In this document: positions 39,901-50,499 of the stretch, one piece after another | Layout of the letters: the number at the start of each line of letters is the position of its first letter | How positions within the stretch are numbered: the stretch's first letter is position 1 | Assembly: GCF_022539315.1 (NCBI RefSeq) | Contig: NC_066321.1 | Location: 7,258,824 to 7,322,823, forward strand | From: Serinus canaria | Taxonomy: Eukaryota; Chordata; Aves; Passeriformes; Fringillidae | DNA length: 64,000 nt | Direction of reading: 5' to 3' | The notes under the pieces: generated by a model | The model's input: the letters and a program-made list of their open reading frames with translations, nothing else | Database searches by the model: none | What the model was told of the DNA's origin: nothing | Made by a program: the position numbers and the translations under genes

Positions 39901-42313
39901 ATTCATTACTGTCAGCAAAGAAACTAAGTTCTGTTTATTCCCAAATTATCTTATGAGGATCCTGAACAACATCAAGTCTAACACATGCCATATTACACAC
40001 AAACACTTGGTATTAAAGGCTGATCTAGCAAAAATTGTATCAAGATGTCAACCAACTTTAAATGTTTAACTCAATAATTTTTTTAAAATATTTTTTCAGT
40101 TGTTCTTTGTGCTTTGTCTTTCCTAAAAAAAAAAATTTCACACTTTAAATGTTATGCCTGCAACTGTCACTATCAGTGAAGTCTAACGTATCCAGAAAAG
40201 CTTAAGTTACTTTCTTTCACACAAGCTATTTTCTATAAAGACATGTTGATTAACAGCATGTTCTTGGATCACATTTTCTGGGTTTTTTAATGTGAGATTA
40301 GTGTCAGGCCAAATGCCTTCCTGCTTCCTGAGTGCTGCTGTTCAGCATCTTGAAACACTGGCACAGAACAACTGCTCTTCCCAGCATCTCTTGGAATAAA
40401 CCCCATATTTCTGTCATATAACAACAATTTTAGCTTCTAGCACAAACTATGCCTAACTCTGGAATGGGTATCAGAAGGTCACTAATGCATAAAAGCTATA
40501 CTATTAACAACAACAAAAATGTAATTCTACCACCCTTACTAAATGTAACTTTAATCCCCTCAAAACAGTCAGCAAACAGTTCATAGTTGCGCCAGAGACA
40601 AAAAGAGTCAGGGCTAAAAATCAGCTACAAAGTTCAAGTTCTGATTTCATTGGTTACAAATGTTGGGGGAGTTAAAGGGAACCAAGAGCAGAGTGTCATA
40701 AGCTCTTGTTAATAGGAATTATCCTCTGCAATTGCCCCGGATACAAAACCAGGCTGCAGGGACTAATGCCCCGGTCCACCAGAGCATTTCTTACAACTCC
40801 TGACACATCTCACATTGCTTTTTCTCGCCTCTCATCCTTTCACATGACAACTGTTATGGCTGCCATGACTTCCTGTGGCATGATTCATCTTATACCTCAA
40901 ATATGTAACCTTTGCTCTTCTCTAGTCTCTATTTTAAGGGTTTTCTTTTTCTGTACAAACTTAAACAAATATCACATCTACAGAGTTGTAATACTTACAA
41001 AAGCTGCATGCCTTCCACGAAACCCACGAGTACACTGTTGCCTCCATGGCTTCCAAACAATAAATCCCAGGAGGTATAGAACAAACATGGATGTTTTTGC
41101 AAATGTACTGAAAAAGGGTTTGTTGTACCTCGTAAAAACATACTGTGGAAAGAAAATAATTGTAGTATCCAAAATCACCAAATAGGTAAGAGTTCACAAA
41201 ATGAATGATCAATGTAAATATACAGTCCAGAACAGCCTGCTTCCCAAAATACCAGAGTTGTGAGTGTTGGCACGGATAACCAAAGGAACGAAGTGGCCCT
41301 ACCTGTTCTGGGGAAACCCTCTTCCAAACTACCTCCAATGCCAACAAAAAGGAGACTTTTTGTAAGAAGCAATTCCACCGAAGGAAAACTACTTGCTACT
41401 TGTGTCTCACCAAGCAACACACTTACATGCTACTCAAATAGCACTGAAAATACATTTATATACAAATATTTTCTAAATTTAAGGCCACTGTTATAAGCAA
41501 TAATATATTAATCACAAATTAAAGAAGATTACTTTGTCTAAATAACATTTCAGTATCAAGAGTGACTCCACCAGCTCATTCAAAAAAATGTTTTATTAAT
41601 ATCACAAGATAAGCACAAACAATTGTATACATTTCGTTTCAAAACTGATATAGAACATAACTTAATGACAGTTCAGAGAAATTAATTTAGGACTTTATTA
41701 AAAACTCAGTTTTCATTGCTAAAGCTCTGGTTTAAGTCCTAAAACTTCACATGAAATAAATACCTCAACAGTTTCAATATGGTTAATATATGAACTAGAT
41801 GAAATTACAGGGCTTAACTCCACTACTTGAGCCTTTTCATCCTGAATTTCTGGATATTCTGAACTGCAATTCACCACATCAATCAGCCTGCCATGTTACA
41901 GCTCATTTATTAATTTTTGGGAACCACATGGGCATTATTTTAATCAATATAGCAATAACAAAATGAACTCCCTGATTACAGTACACAGTGATGAGTTTAT
42001 GCTGTTTAAGCTTAAAGCTGCCAGTAACACCTTCTGTCTTGAAACAGGCACTGAGTTGAACTTATCTGTAATTTTGAGTGGATTCAGGCTGGTGAAACAC
42101 CAAGTTTGATAATTATGATTCTGCTGCATTTTTCTCATTAATTTTCCCTTAAAGTGTGGAACAATACTCACAGAAGTGAGTTCTGAAGAGGCCACCCAGA
42201 TGACGTCAACCAGGAGGAGAATGACAATTCCTAGAGCCAATCGCCTGCGCTGGGCAGACGAGCTGCTCTGGGAGCTCATCCGGTTCATGATAAAAACCCA
42301 CACCATTTGGAAC
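28655..42313 (-). CDS. SLC35F5: SLC35F5, solute carrier family 35 member F5 (13 coding exons located; N-terminal exon not found)
   Basis: Multi-pass membrane protein of the drug/metabolite transporter superfamily, related to nucleotide-sugar transporters; its substrate is not firmly established. Coding exons in transcript order: 42172-42313, 40999-41142, 39105-39167, 37887-37968, 36333-36523, 35071-35152, 34658-34745, 34029-34093, 33593-33697, 32956-33115, 31450-31540, 29193-29347, 28655-28736. Every junction keeps frame and has GT/AG ends. From the ATG at 42306-42304 the joined frame gives 480 residues and a TAG stop. Hydrophobic segments fit the family's ten-helix plan: helix 1 in the first located exon, helix 2 in the next, a polar loop over three exons, then eight helices to a basic cytosolic tail. 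Conserved stretches include [33 protein letters not shown] and [19 protein letters not shown]. The mammalian protein is about 520 residues; the missing part is the N-terminal segment before FQMV. No frameshift or internal stop is seen, so the gene looks functional. Identification rests on recalled family sequence. Confidence 0.96.
29193..29347 (-). CDS. SLC35F5: SLC35F5 coding exon l (helix 10 and basic tail)
   Basis: 155 nt, phase 0 in, phase 2 out. The acceptor is CAATTCCAG before GTGCAG; the donor is TTCAGAG followed by GTAGGG. It encodes [20 protein letters not shown] (last helix), the conserved [14 protein letters not shown] segment, and the basic cytosolic run [15 protein letters not shown]. 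Confidence 0.96.
29665..29722 (+). mobile_element. CR1 LINE 3'-end fragment
   Basis: ATGATCTTCAAAGTCCATTC then CAACCCAAAGCATTCCATGG matches the terminal part of avian CR1 retroposons, which end in ATTCTATG-type repeats. Truncated, with no coding part. Lies in the SLC35F5 intron between exons k and l, opposite to the gene. Confidence 0.75.
30141..30241 (+). mobile_element. CR1 LINE 3'-end fragment
   Basis: GATTCTTGGGGTGTCCTGGG, then GGACTGGGTGATCCTGATGG, then GGTCCCCTTCCAGTTCAG, ending in CTATGATTCCATGATT. This is the standard CR1 3' end with its octamer-type tail. In the same SLC35F5 intron, opposite strand to the gene. Confidence 0.85.
31450..31540 (-). CDS. SLC35F5: SLC35F5 coding exon k (helix 9)
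   Basis: 91 nt, phase 2 in, phase 0 out. The acceptor is GTCTTTTAG; the donor is CACAAG followed by GTAAGA. It encodes [20 protein letters not shown] then [10 protein letters not shown]. The penultimate His replaces the Gln remembered from mammals. This is the classical substrate-pathway helix of the EamA fold. Confidence 0.95.
32956..33115 (-). CDS. SLC35F5: SLC35F5 coding exon j (helices 7-8)
   Basis: 160 nt, phase 1 in, phase 2 out. The acceptor is TATATCCAG before GTTTTG; the donor is CTGTG followed by GTATGT. It encodes [20 protein letters not shown], a [10 protein letters not shown] loop, and [18 protein letters not shown], two strongly hydrophobic helices that are highly conserved in the family. 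Confidence 0.96.
33593..33697 (-). CDS. SLC35F5: SLC35F5 coding exon i (helix 6-7 region)
   Basis: 105 nt, phase 1 in and out. The acceptor is TTTTTCCAG before GTTCC; the donor is TTTG followed by GTAAGA. It encodes [20 protein letters not shown] then [14 protein letters not shown], a GxxxYA-type EamA helix followed by a charged cytosolic loop. This is the start of the second transporter repeat. Confidence 0.95.
34029..34093 (-). CDS. SLC35F5: SLC35F5 coding exon h
   Basis: 65 nt, phase 2 in, phase 1 out. The acceptor is TTTGCTAG before CATTGG and the donor ATAG followed by GTATTT. It encodes [20 protein letters not shown] plus a terminal Ile codon, the end of a helix and a hydrophilic loop with a glycosylation-like NLS motif. 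Whether that motif is exposed to glycosylation is unknown. Confidence 0.95.
34658..34745 (-). CDS. SLC35F5: SLC35F5 coding exon g (helix 5)
   Basis: 88 nt, phase 1 in, phase 2 out. The acceptor is TCTCTTGCAG; the donor is TTTTAAG followed by GTAAGG. It encodes [20 protein letters not shown] and SKLLAVIL, a helix, a short polar loop and the start of the next helix. A 145-residue plus-strand frame across this exon is its shadow. Confidence 0.95.
35071..35152 (-). CDS. SLC35F5: SLC35F5 coding exon f (helices 3-4)
   Basis: 82 nt, phase 0 in, phase 1 out. The acceptor is GTTTCCCCAG before TGG and the donor CTCTG followed by GTAAGT. It encodes [20 protein letters not shown] then NILSSTS, the conserved transporter segment in which an extracellular SYQEAL turn leads into the next helix. 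Confidence 0.95.
36333..36523 (-). CDS. SLC35F5: SLC35F5 coding exon e (conserved loop and start of helix 3)
   Basis: 191 nt, phase 1 in, phase 0 out. The acceptor is CCTCTCAAG and the donor GTG followed by GTATGT. It encodes a basic PKKPRVRF run, the conserved [20 protein letters not shown] loop, [20 protein letters not shown], and the start of helix 3 (KISFFFCFV). The loop carries several possible phosphorylation sites and is the most family-specific part of the protein. Confidence 0.96.
36890..36932. repeat. (AT)n microsatellite of about 43 bp
   Basis: Uninterrupted AT dinucleotide run in the SLC35F5 intron between exons d and e. Likely length-variable and cruciform-prone. Confidence 0.95.
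37887..37968 (-). CDS. SLC35F5: SLC35F5 coding exon d (polar loop)
   Basis: 82 nt, phase 0 in and phase 1 out. The acceptor is TTCATTGCAG; the donor is AAAA followed by GTGAGT. It encodes [17 protein letters not shown], then an Asn/Ser/Asp-rich stretch ([10 protein letters not shown]). The second half differs from mammals as remembered and is probably a fast-evolving part of the cytosolic loop. Confidence 0.94.
39105..39167 (-). CDS. SLC35F5: SLC35F5 coding exon c (polar loop)
   Basis: 63 nt, 21 codons, beginning [16 protein letters not shown] and ending NSSL before GTAAGT. Two AG dinucleotides lie 7 nt apart at the 5' edge (TTAG then TTTGCAG). Only use of the upstream one keeps frame and matches the family's HAAF-FADAEG junction, so the exon start is placed at 39167. 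Confidence 0.9.
40999..41142 (-). CDS. SLC35F5: SLC35F5 coding exon b (helix 2)
   Basis: 144 nt, 48 whole codons. The acceptor is CTTTCCACAG before TATGTTTTT; the donor follows GCTTTT with GTAAGT. It encodes [18 protein letters not shown], membrane helix 2 ([12 protein letters not shown]) and the start of a basic loop ([18 protein letters not shown]). A 159-residue plus-strand open frame across this exon is only its antisense shadow. Confidence 0.96.
42172..42313 (-). CDS. SLC35F5: SLC35F5 coding exon a (first located; helix 1)
   Basis: 142 nt. The acceptor is TTTGCCCAG before GTTCCAAATG and the donor is TCT followed by GTGAGT. The first base completes a codon begun in an unlocated upstream exon. 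It encodes [12 protein letters not shown], then a Ser/Gln/Arg-rich stretch, then the first membrane helix ([19 protein letters not shown]). The ATG at 42306-42304 has A at -3 and G at +4, so it could be the start if the upstream exons are untranslated in this bird. Confidence 0.95.
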
Positions 42314-45300
42314 CTGGGCAAAGGGGACACAGAAATAACACACAGAATGTTACAGTGACACACCAAAAAAAATAAACACTGGGGGCAACTGTTTCATACA
42401 CATGAACAGGACCTAATATGCAAGGACACACACTACTTTGTTGTTGAAAAGCAGATCTTTGACCGATCCAGCAGAAATTTTCAGAGATTTTAGGGACAGC
42501 TAGAAAGTGAATCTTGACTTTACAAAAATTTCTTAACTTCTTTAGCAATGAAGTAAGAAAATAGTAGTTAAAACACATTCTCTTCTTGGAATTTACACTA
42601 CAAGTTCTGCAAAGAGTATAAATTAGATTGATGTGTTTTGACAAATGTCAGAAACGTGTTGAAACTTAAAGGCATTCAACAAATATTTCAGAAAACACAG
42701 GAAAACATTTGGGTAAATTATAAATTCTTACAACAAGAGGTGATCCAAGAAAAAATAGAATAATTAATTGTAAACTTAAAAAAGTAGACTCACATGCAAT
42801 TGTAGTAAAAAAATTATATGGCTATTTGGTAATTTATGAAATATAGGCATGAACCAATTCTAGTGAAAATCTATCAAAAATTTATTATGCTACTGCAAAG
42901 GAATTCAGATTTATGACACAGCTTTACAGCTGCCCATTGGATGGCCAAAATTTAAGAAAACTTTCAATTATATTACTACAAAGCTTCAAATACAATTGAG
43001 AAAGACTGATGACTCATTCTTGTACTAGAGTCTTTACAAACTCTCTAAGGAATGTCAGCCAAACATGTATATGGTATTTCTATCATTAACCTTCACTTAT
43101 TTATGTATATATTTTAAGAACCAATTTATTAAGAGTTCATTAACTACAGACGGCACAGCATACCATAAACTCAAACACCATCTCTGAGAGAACTGCTCAA
43201 TGAACTGCAATCTAAGTCATCTTTAGAGAGCAGCTTCTGACTTTCACAGTAAATAGAGGTCATCTGCTTTGCTATTATGGTTTGATAAATTTTAATTGAA
43301 CTTCGTTTTTTCCTCATGTGTCAACATACAAATAATTGCTTTCTTTTCCTTATTTACAAATGATTTATGAGAGACAGTGCAGTAATGTTCTCAATGAGTA
43401 AGGAAGGTACATTACTTTTTTTTCAGAACAGCTTCAGATTAAGAATTTAAATGCCCAGATATGCACAAGCACATTGGAGATCACAGCACTGTTTTCTGCA
43501 TTGACTCATATTCTGTACAGTCTCTGCCATGTTCAAATCTTGACACTTTTTCATCCATTTCTCAAAGGGCCTCTTTCGAAAGGAAAATGAACAGGCAGAG
43601 TTCCTGAAGTGTAATTATACCACTAGATCTATGCCGATATATTCCATGTGTGGGCATAAGTTCTGGATAATTACTCTGCTTTTCTGATAAAATGGTGGGA
43701 CTGACAAAAGAAAGCAGAAATCTTTAAGTAGAGAGAGGCTAAGTTATGAAAGACTCAGCAAGGAATTATAGTTTCTACTTGATACAGAATAAAGGAGAAA
43801 ATATTTGTTCTCAAAGAGAGCAAATAAATGTATTATCCTTAACTTGAAGAAACTAACACAAAGGTTTTCAAGCTTGAAAGCTTATAAAGGTTTTCTCAGT
43901 TTTTAGGAATTGGTTTAACAAATACTACACATTATACTCTACAAATTTGCCTTCATTTTATTATGACTAATAGCCTATAAGCCATTACATGAAGTTATAT
44001 TATATACAGCCAAAAACTTGCTTGTGTGTTTGCATAATATGCAGCTAACATGGAAACTGGGCATAGAAGAGTTCAAACAAGCTGGAAGGAAGAACTCTCA
44101 TTCCTGTCAGGCTATAGCACAACTCATGGACAGTGGGAAAGCATCCTAGAAAGAAAAAGCACTGCAGCCTTCCACCAGCTCTGTGCTGCAGGCAGGAGGG
44201 GAGAGGTAGCTGGGGAGACAGGCAGGGATGGCAGCAGCCTGATCAACTGGACATCTCCACATCAGATGTTCCCTCACACCTACAGCTCTGCTGTTCTCAC
44301 CACAGGCTGCTTCAAAGCACACTCTGGGAACAGAGATCATGCACAGATAACATTCACATTCTGCAGCTGTTTAATCTTGTGCTCAGCTTGTCTACCTAGA
44401 CTTGAACAAATCCCTTTAAAATCCTTCAACAGGAGCAAAGTAAAGGATGATGGAACATCCAGCACTTCTTAGATAAGAGGTTACACATAAAGTTATTCAG
44501 AGTCTATGCATATTTTACACCATTTCTTCTGTAACTTTGATAAGTAGATGCTAAAATTCTAAATAAAGAGCCTATAATTATGCCTTGGAAGTTGGAATTT
44601 TTTATATGTTGCAGTAAGAGCAGCTATTACTTCTCATCTGACTACCAAGTATCTGTTTAACATTCCTGTGTGCCTAATATAGCCTTTGCTCAATCCTTCC
44701 CTAACAAGGCAAAAAGCTTAACAAGAAAAGGTGATTACAAAGTGCAGCATGATCACCTTCAAGCCAAGATTTGACTAAAAAAGTTACCAAGCAGCAAGAC
44801 TAAAATGCCTGTGAAGTTCAGCAGAAATTCAAAAGCCTACTGAAACCTAAATAATAAGTTTTAGGACAGAATTAAAACCCTGTAAAACGTCAAACAAAAT
44901 GCAAAATTGCAAAGACAGATTGAAAGTACTGTTTTGAGAAGTTTTAGAGAGACACATTGTTACACTTATTAACAAACAGTACTCACTAACTTGCAATTCC
45001 ACAATGAAATTCCACACTTTTGTGTTTGGCTTCTGTACACTGAGGGTAATATGCTCTGACAGAAATGAACACATAAGAACAAGACTTTTCTCACATTACC
45101 TTCCACAATAATTGTAAAAAAGAAACAAAAGTGGTGACTAACAAACTTCACACTTCATGTCAAAGTGAAGACAGTCTCCTAAAAAAAAACAAAAAAAAAG
45201 CAAAGTGTGAAACATCATGTGCATAGGTACATTAAACATTTATCTTTGCAAAATACTGCCTAAAATTTCAAGTTCTACAAGTGTCTTCTGCAGCTCAAGT

Positions 45301-46302
45301 CCTAAGTGTTGGGGACATACAGATGTAGAACCTTAAGAACTGGTATGCATCAAAAATGCCAGCAGGGCAGCCCTGAATTGCAAGAAAACAGGATCCTTAC
45401 CTACTTTTGATATTACAAAGAACACAATCCCTTCCTTATTAATTGACTATAGCAGGTTCACATGAGGAACAAGAACCTGATGATGTTAAATTCTGATTTT
45501 CTAAGCTATGCAGAGAAAGGCACTATTTCTTCAGTGCACATTCCTAAGCAAGGAATTTAAACATTAGAACTAGGAAGGTAATGGAAGAACATACAGGCTA
45601 GTTGGCCTTAAAATAATCTAGAAAGATAAGGCGCCTCCATGTTATGTCTTGTGAAAACCCAGTATCTTTCCTTCCTTAAATGGATACAGCATTATTATTG
45701 TAATAAAACAAAACATCATTTTACATAAAATTTCTTTATAATTTTTAAACTCAGATCCTATAAACACATTCAATAAAATCCACTGTTATATAGGAAAAGA
45801 AACATTATACAAAATAGAGCCATAAGTTTTATTGCCTAGAAGAGCTGGAGTTTTTATTATTATTAATGTGAAATGTTGCTAAGCTCTGTTTTAGGGATAT
45901 CCTGAATCAACAGGAATCACACACATTGCTAAGGAGTCTCAAATTTGAGTCCCCAACAGAAGTGGCACCAAGAGCAGAATTAATGCTTACTCAAAATTAG
46001 CTTTTGATCACCTGTCAAGCATGGCTGAGAGTTTGTAAACTGTTAACAGGGAGCAGTAGCTAAATTCATGCTTTTCACCTCTTTGATTAAGAGGTAACTC
46101 ATTAAGAGGGACCCCATAAGCCCCCACTGAACTTAACACTTACAGCAAGTTCAGACCTTTTCCACAGTTTACCAAATTTTCATAACTGCTTTAAAAGACC
46201 CAACAAAATGGAAGATGCATGTTTTAAGACAAAAGCATGTGTTTATCCATCTTCTATTCCATAAAGACAATGCTCACTGAATATCCTGCACATCAAGACA
46301 CA

Positions 46303-46412
46303 AAATCACAGAATATTTTGAGTTGGAAGGGACCCACAAGGATCATGAAATCCAACTCTTAATGAATGGCTTAGGGATTGAAGCTACAACCTTGGCATTA
46401 TTATTGTAGGAC
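46303..46412 (-). mobile_element. CR1 LINE 3'-end fragment
   Basis: AATCACAGAATATTTTGAGT, then TGGAAGGGACCCACAAGGAT, then CATGAAATCCAACTC and a GGGATTGAAGCTACAACCTT stretch. This is a reverse-complemented CR1 tail, so the element is in the same orientation as SLC35F5. Confidence 0.85.
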
Positions 46413-46740
46413 TTTACCCTTACAGAACATTTAATTTACCAAGTGCAAAAAGTTATGATAAATTTAAGCCACCAGAAGACATGGAGACTGCAATAAAAAT
46501 TATGGTTTAAAAGTAAATATCATATTCTACTCTATTCATAGAGCAGAAACTTAAGCATGTTTGCCCTTTGTTTCCATTATTAGGAAATAAATATACTTTC
46601 CATATGGTGTAACTTTAAACATACCAGCTCTAATCTGACATTTAAGGAATACTCATTGAAAAGACTTTTGTTAATATCATTATGATTTTCAGCTAACAGC
46701 ACTGAGAACTTTTAGAGTCTCCTTTTTAAAATTTATTTAC

Positions 46741-46811
46741 CATTCCAACAGTCTTAGAGTTGATGCTGTCATCTTGCAGAACCATTTTTCAGCCAGTTAC
46801 ATGAAGATCTT
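46741..46811 (-). other. Possible untranslated 5' exon of SLC35F5
   Basis: A 71-nt segment lies between a good acceptor (TTTGTTTTTCAG) and a usable donor (GGAATG followed by GTAAAT). All three frames crossing it from upstream hit a stop. It contains an ATG in strong context (AAAAATGG) whose frame does not match the next coding exon. If real, it is a 5' UTR exon with a short upstream frame. Chance is a serious alternative. Confidence 0.25.
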
Positions 46812-49086
46812 CTGAAAAACAAACATTAAAAATGTTCTTGTCATGACACTGTACTTTGATTTTAAAATGTTGCAGTACCCTAGATCATGTAAGAAGAGTC
46901 ACCACTTCAATTTATGAAATTAAAAGATATAAAAAGCAGTCTCACTGTGTAGTCTACAGTGCATGTTCACACAGCTGACTGCACTGAAGCCAACAGGCTC
47001 AGCAGCCTGTCCAACTCTCCTCTTCTGAGCAACATGCAACAAGCAACTTCTGAGGACACGAAATAAAACTGCACCATTGATACTTCATGTGCAGGCTTAT
47101 TTGGACAGCATCAAATGTTTCTTTGTGCAGATTATTTCCACATTACAAGCTCCGCCCAAGAAGAGAAAAATCACATGAAATTCTCAAACTTTTACTGCAC
47201 TGACAATTAGGGAAGAGAATATTATAGGCCAAAGAATTGCCAAATCATTGCAAAACAGAAGTATTGCTGTTCTGGCTGTTTCAGGAGGAAAATACACAGC
47301 CTGTCTCTCCCCTCCACCACCAAAAAATAGAAAAAAAGAATATGGCAAGAATGCCAAAAGACACAGAACAGCATCTCAGTCACAAGCCATGGTGCAAGCA
47401 ACTGGAAATTCTTCCTTGTATTTACTCAAGATTATTTCATATACAATTTGAAAGACAACATATCAAGATAAGGCTTGCAGGCAAAATAAATTGGTTTAGT
47501 TTTTCCAGTTATACCAGCTGCTCCAACAATACAAGTTCTGGGATACAATCTCCTCCCCCTTTTAACATGTTCTGTCATCAGGTGATTCTTGTTTCATATT
47601 GGATTGCTTTTGAGATAAGAGAAACAGAGACGCTGCTTTCACTTTAACCAGAAAAAAAAAACCCTGAAAGTAAAATGATTTACATTTATATGTCAAAATC
47701 TGTAAGCTTACGTTAAAGCAACATTAATCTTACACAATTCTGATGTCTACTCAACCTCCAAAGGGTACCACGAGGTGAGAACAAAGGCAAGAATATTCAG
47801 AAGAGATGGAAAAGTGAGCCTTATGCAACATGACTATTACATTCACTGCAGCCCTGTCATTTTTGCTCAAAGAAAGTTTCCTGTAGGATCTTAGAATATA
47901 GCAAAGCAAAAGATCCAAAAAAGCAACCAAGTTTTGCATCTCTAAGTACCACTCTACTTGAGTTCTGCAAGTAGAGATCACTGCTCCCATCTGCATAGAA
48001 AGTTACACAAGACCAAAGTCTGCACAGAAATACATTCATTTTACTACTAAAATAAGATAATTTAGCTTAATTAAAGGTATGTTACATACCAACAGATTCC
48101 TAAAACAGTCATGCTATCAAACTGTCATGGTACAGCTGGATATGGGTATTTGAGGAATAAAAAGAACAAGAATGTTTGAACATTTTCACCAATGAAATGA
48201 AAGCTTCCTATTCAGCACTGACTCAAAATTCATGAAACAATGCTTCAAACAAATTCTCCTATACAGAATGAGTAGTGCAAAGTATTAATCTGTTTTATAT
48301 CTCAGTGTCCCTACCAGCTACCAGCCCATCCAAGCACACAGTTCTCAGTAACTCCTGCAGCACCCCCAGCAAGGCTGTGACCCTGCTGGACTTGAATTCT
48401 GACTGAATGAGTTGGAAACACCCCAGTTTCAGGTCAGCAGAGTGAAAGCTGACAAGCAGAACATAACACTGACCTCCTTGTTATTCTTGTCCAGCAACAG
48501 TAGGAGAAAAAACTCCATGTCAAGCTGCCAAGGCCTCTCTAAGCTTCACCACGTACAGAGCAATCCCAGCCACCAGCAGCTCCACATTTAACATCAGCTA
48601 AGGATTACAAATGACATCCATTTCACATGCTGCAGATCTAATCTTGTCTAGAGCAAGGACTAAACATATCGTGCTTTGTCACAGGATATACAGACACAGA
48701 TTCCTGATAAGAACCAGCAGGGCAGCTTGCACAGAGACACCCTGGCAGCTGGAAGCTGAGCCTTCCAGGCAAGGTAGAAATCCACGAAATCACTGCACTT
48801 GGAGTGAACAGAGGTCTCCTTCCTGCTCACAGATATCTTTGGGGGAAAGTAGCAGGAATAAAGGGAAAGAAATGCGTAAGTCTTCTTAATGCACTCAGAG
48901 AAAAGTGAATGCCCAAGAGAAAAGATATATGGCTCAAGCCCTGGGGACCTCGGGGGAGAAAGAATGACTAGAAACTCACAACTAGAACACTGGAGACTGC
49001 AGGGGGAAAGGAAAGGGAGCCACAGCCCAAACAGGAGAAGAATGTACCCCTCACAACCCCAGCCAGGCAGGACAGTGGTGCCAGCT

Positions 49087-49548
49087 CAGAATCACTGAAA
49101 CAATTTGGTTGGAAAAGATCTCTGAGATCATCTAATCCAACCCATGGCCAAACACCACTGTGTCAACCAGACGGTGGCACAGGCTTTCCTTAAACACCCC
49201 CAGGGATGGCAACTTCACCACCTCCCCGGGCAGCCCATTCCATTGTTTAATCAACCTTCTGTAAAGAAATTCTCCCAAATGTCCCAACCTGAACCTCCCC
49301 TGGCGCAGTTTAACACCGTGTGCTCTTGTCCCGTCACCGCTGCCTGGGAGCTCGACCCCCGCCTGGCTCCTGTCAGAGGGTTGTGCAGAGCAACAAGGTC
49401 TCCCCAAAGCCTCCTTTACCCCAGGCTAAACTCCCTCAGCTCCCTCTGCCACTGCTTACAGGACGTGTGCTCCACACCCCTCAGCAGCTCCGCTGCCCTT
49501 CTCCGGATACGCTCCAGAGCCTGCGAGTCTTTCCTGTAGCGAGCGCAG
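49087..49548 (-). mobile_element. CR1 LINE 3'-end fragment with degenerate end of the reverse transcriptase frame
   Basis: Starts at a reversed CR1 tail (CAGAATCACTGAAACAATTT, GGTTGGAAAAGATC) and continues through the final part of the polymerase region. On the minus strand the residues include WNGLPGEVVKLPSLGVFKES, the usual C-terminal CR1 motif. The 5' part is missing. It abuts the SLC35F5 CpG island. Confidence 0.92.
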
Positions 49549-50180
49549 GGACCGGGCAGGGCACGGCGGCCGAGGCGTGGCCCCACCGGCGCCGAGCACA
49601 GGGCCACAGTCACTGCCCCGGTCGCGCTGCCCGCACTGCCGCGGGTACAGGCTCGCTCTGGGAACTGCGGAGCCCGGCACACATCCCCCGCCCACCCAGG
49701 GGAGCTCCCCCGGGCCGGGGAGCGGAGAGCGCGTTCCCCACACCGCTGTCACGGGCGGCCGGGGCCGAGGGCCGGCGGGACGCGGGGCACTCGCACACCC
49801 CCGGGCCGGCCGGGCATGGCCCCCCCTCCCGCACGAAGGCACAAAGTTCCCTCCCAGGCCCGGCCCCTCCCTGTGGGGCCTCTCGCCCGCGGTGCCTCCG
49901 GCAGCGACGAAACACGCCCGTTCCGGCCCCGCTCCCGTTCCCGGTACCTGAGGCCGCGCCGGGCCTGGCGCCCCCCGCGCTCCGTCCGGCGGCGGCACCG
50001 CCCGCCCGCGCCGGACGCCCGCAATCCATCCCCGAGCCCGCGAGCGACCGCCCCGCCCGCCCCGCCCACGGGCCGGCCCCATCGACCCGCTCGGCCAGCA
50101 GCTCCACACCCCTGTCCTGCTGCCCGCCCAACCCGGCTGCGGGAGGGGCGGCGGGGGAGAGCGGCACCGGGACGGGCGGC
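49548..50180 (-). promoter_or_regulatory. SLC35F5: CpG-island promoter, probably of SLC35F5
   Basis: Extremely GC- and CpG-rich block upstream of the located SLC35F5 exons. Repeated Sp1 boxes (CCCCGCCCGCCCCGCCC, 50052-50068) lie near its outer edge. A CTCAG followed by GTACCG at 49948/49947 on the minus strand could be the donor of an untranslated first exon running from about 50,050. Long open frames here on both strands are GC-driven and show no family resemblance. Assignment to SLC35F5 rests on orientation and on the absence of any other gene between. Confidence 0.7.
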
Positions 50181-50184
50181 GTAG

Positions 50185-50490
50185 ACATCCCTGTCCACAC
50201 CACTGTCACCATCATCATCCCCATCCACATCCCTGTCCACACCACTGTCATCATCCCCATCCCCATCCCCGCCCTCACCACCATCACCATCACTATCCAC
50301 ATCCCTATCACAGTCAGTATCACCATCCCTATGCCCGTCCCCATTCCGATCCTTGTCCCCATCCCTGTCCCTATCCTCGTCCCCATTGCCTTCACCGCCC
50401 CCATCCCCATCTCCATCTGAGGCCAAATCGCTTCCCCCCTCCTTGTCCTCATCCCTATCCCCGTGTCCATCCCCGTATCCATCCCGGCCG
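50185..50490. repeat. Degenerate CCATCC-type minisatellite, G-rich on the minus strand
   Basis: About 300 nt of imperfect CATCCC/CATCAC/GTCCAC hexamers. Positions 50255-50274 read as four G-runs on the minus strand (GGGCGGGGATGGGGATGGGG), a G-quadruplex motif. Lies just upstream of the likely SLC35F5 start site. The repetitive translations in all frames are not protein genes. Confidence 0.9.
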
Positions 50491-50499
50491 CAGCCCAAG

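Larger units (their letters stand above)
42314..49080 (-). other. Large 5' intron region of SLC35F5
   Basis: No coding exon with family resemblance was found despite searching for the expected N-terminal segment. It holds the candidate 5' UTR exon at 46741-46811 and a CR1 fragment. Longer open frames (44050-44472, 47237-47647, both plus strand) show no domain and are probably chance. Confidence 0.55.

Noticed and set aside
40706..41185. 159-codon plus-strand frame
   Set aside because: Antisense shadow of SLC35F5 exon b and its flanks.
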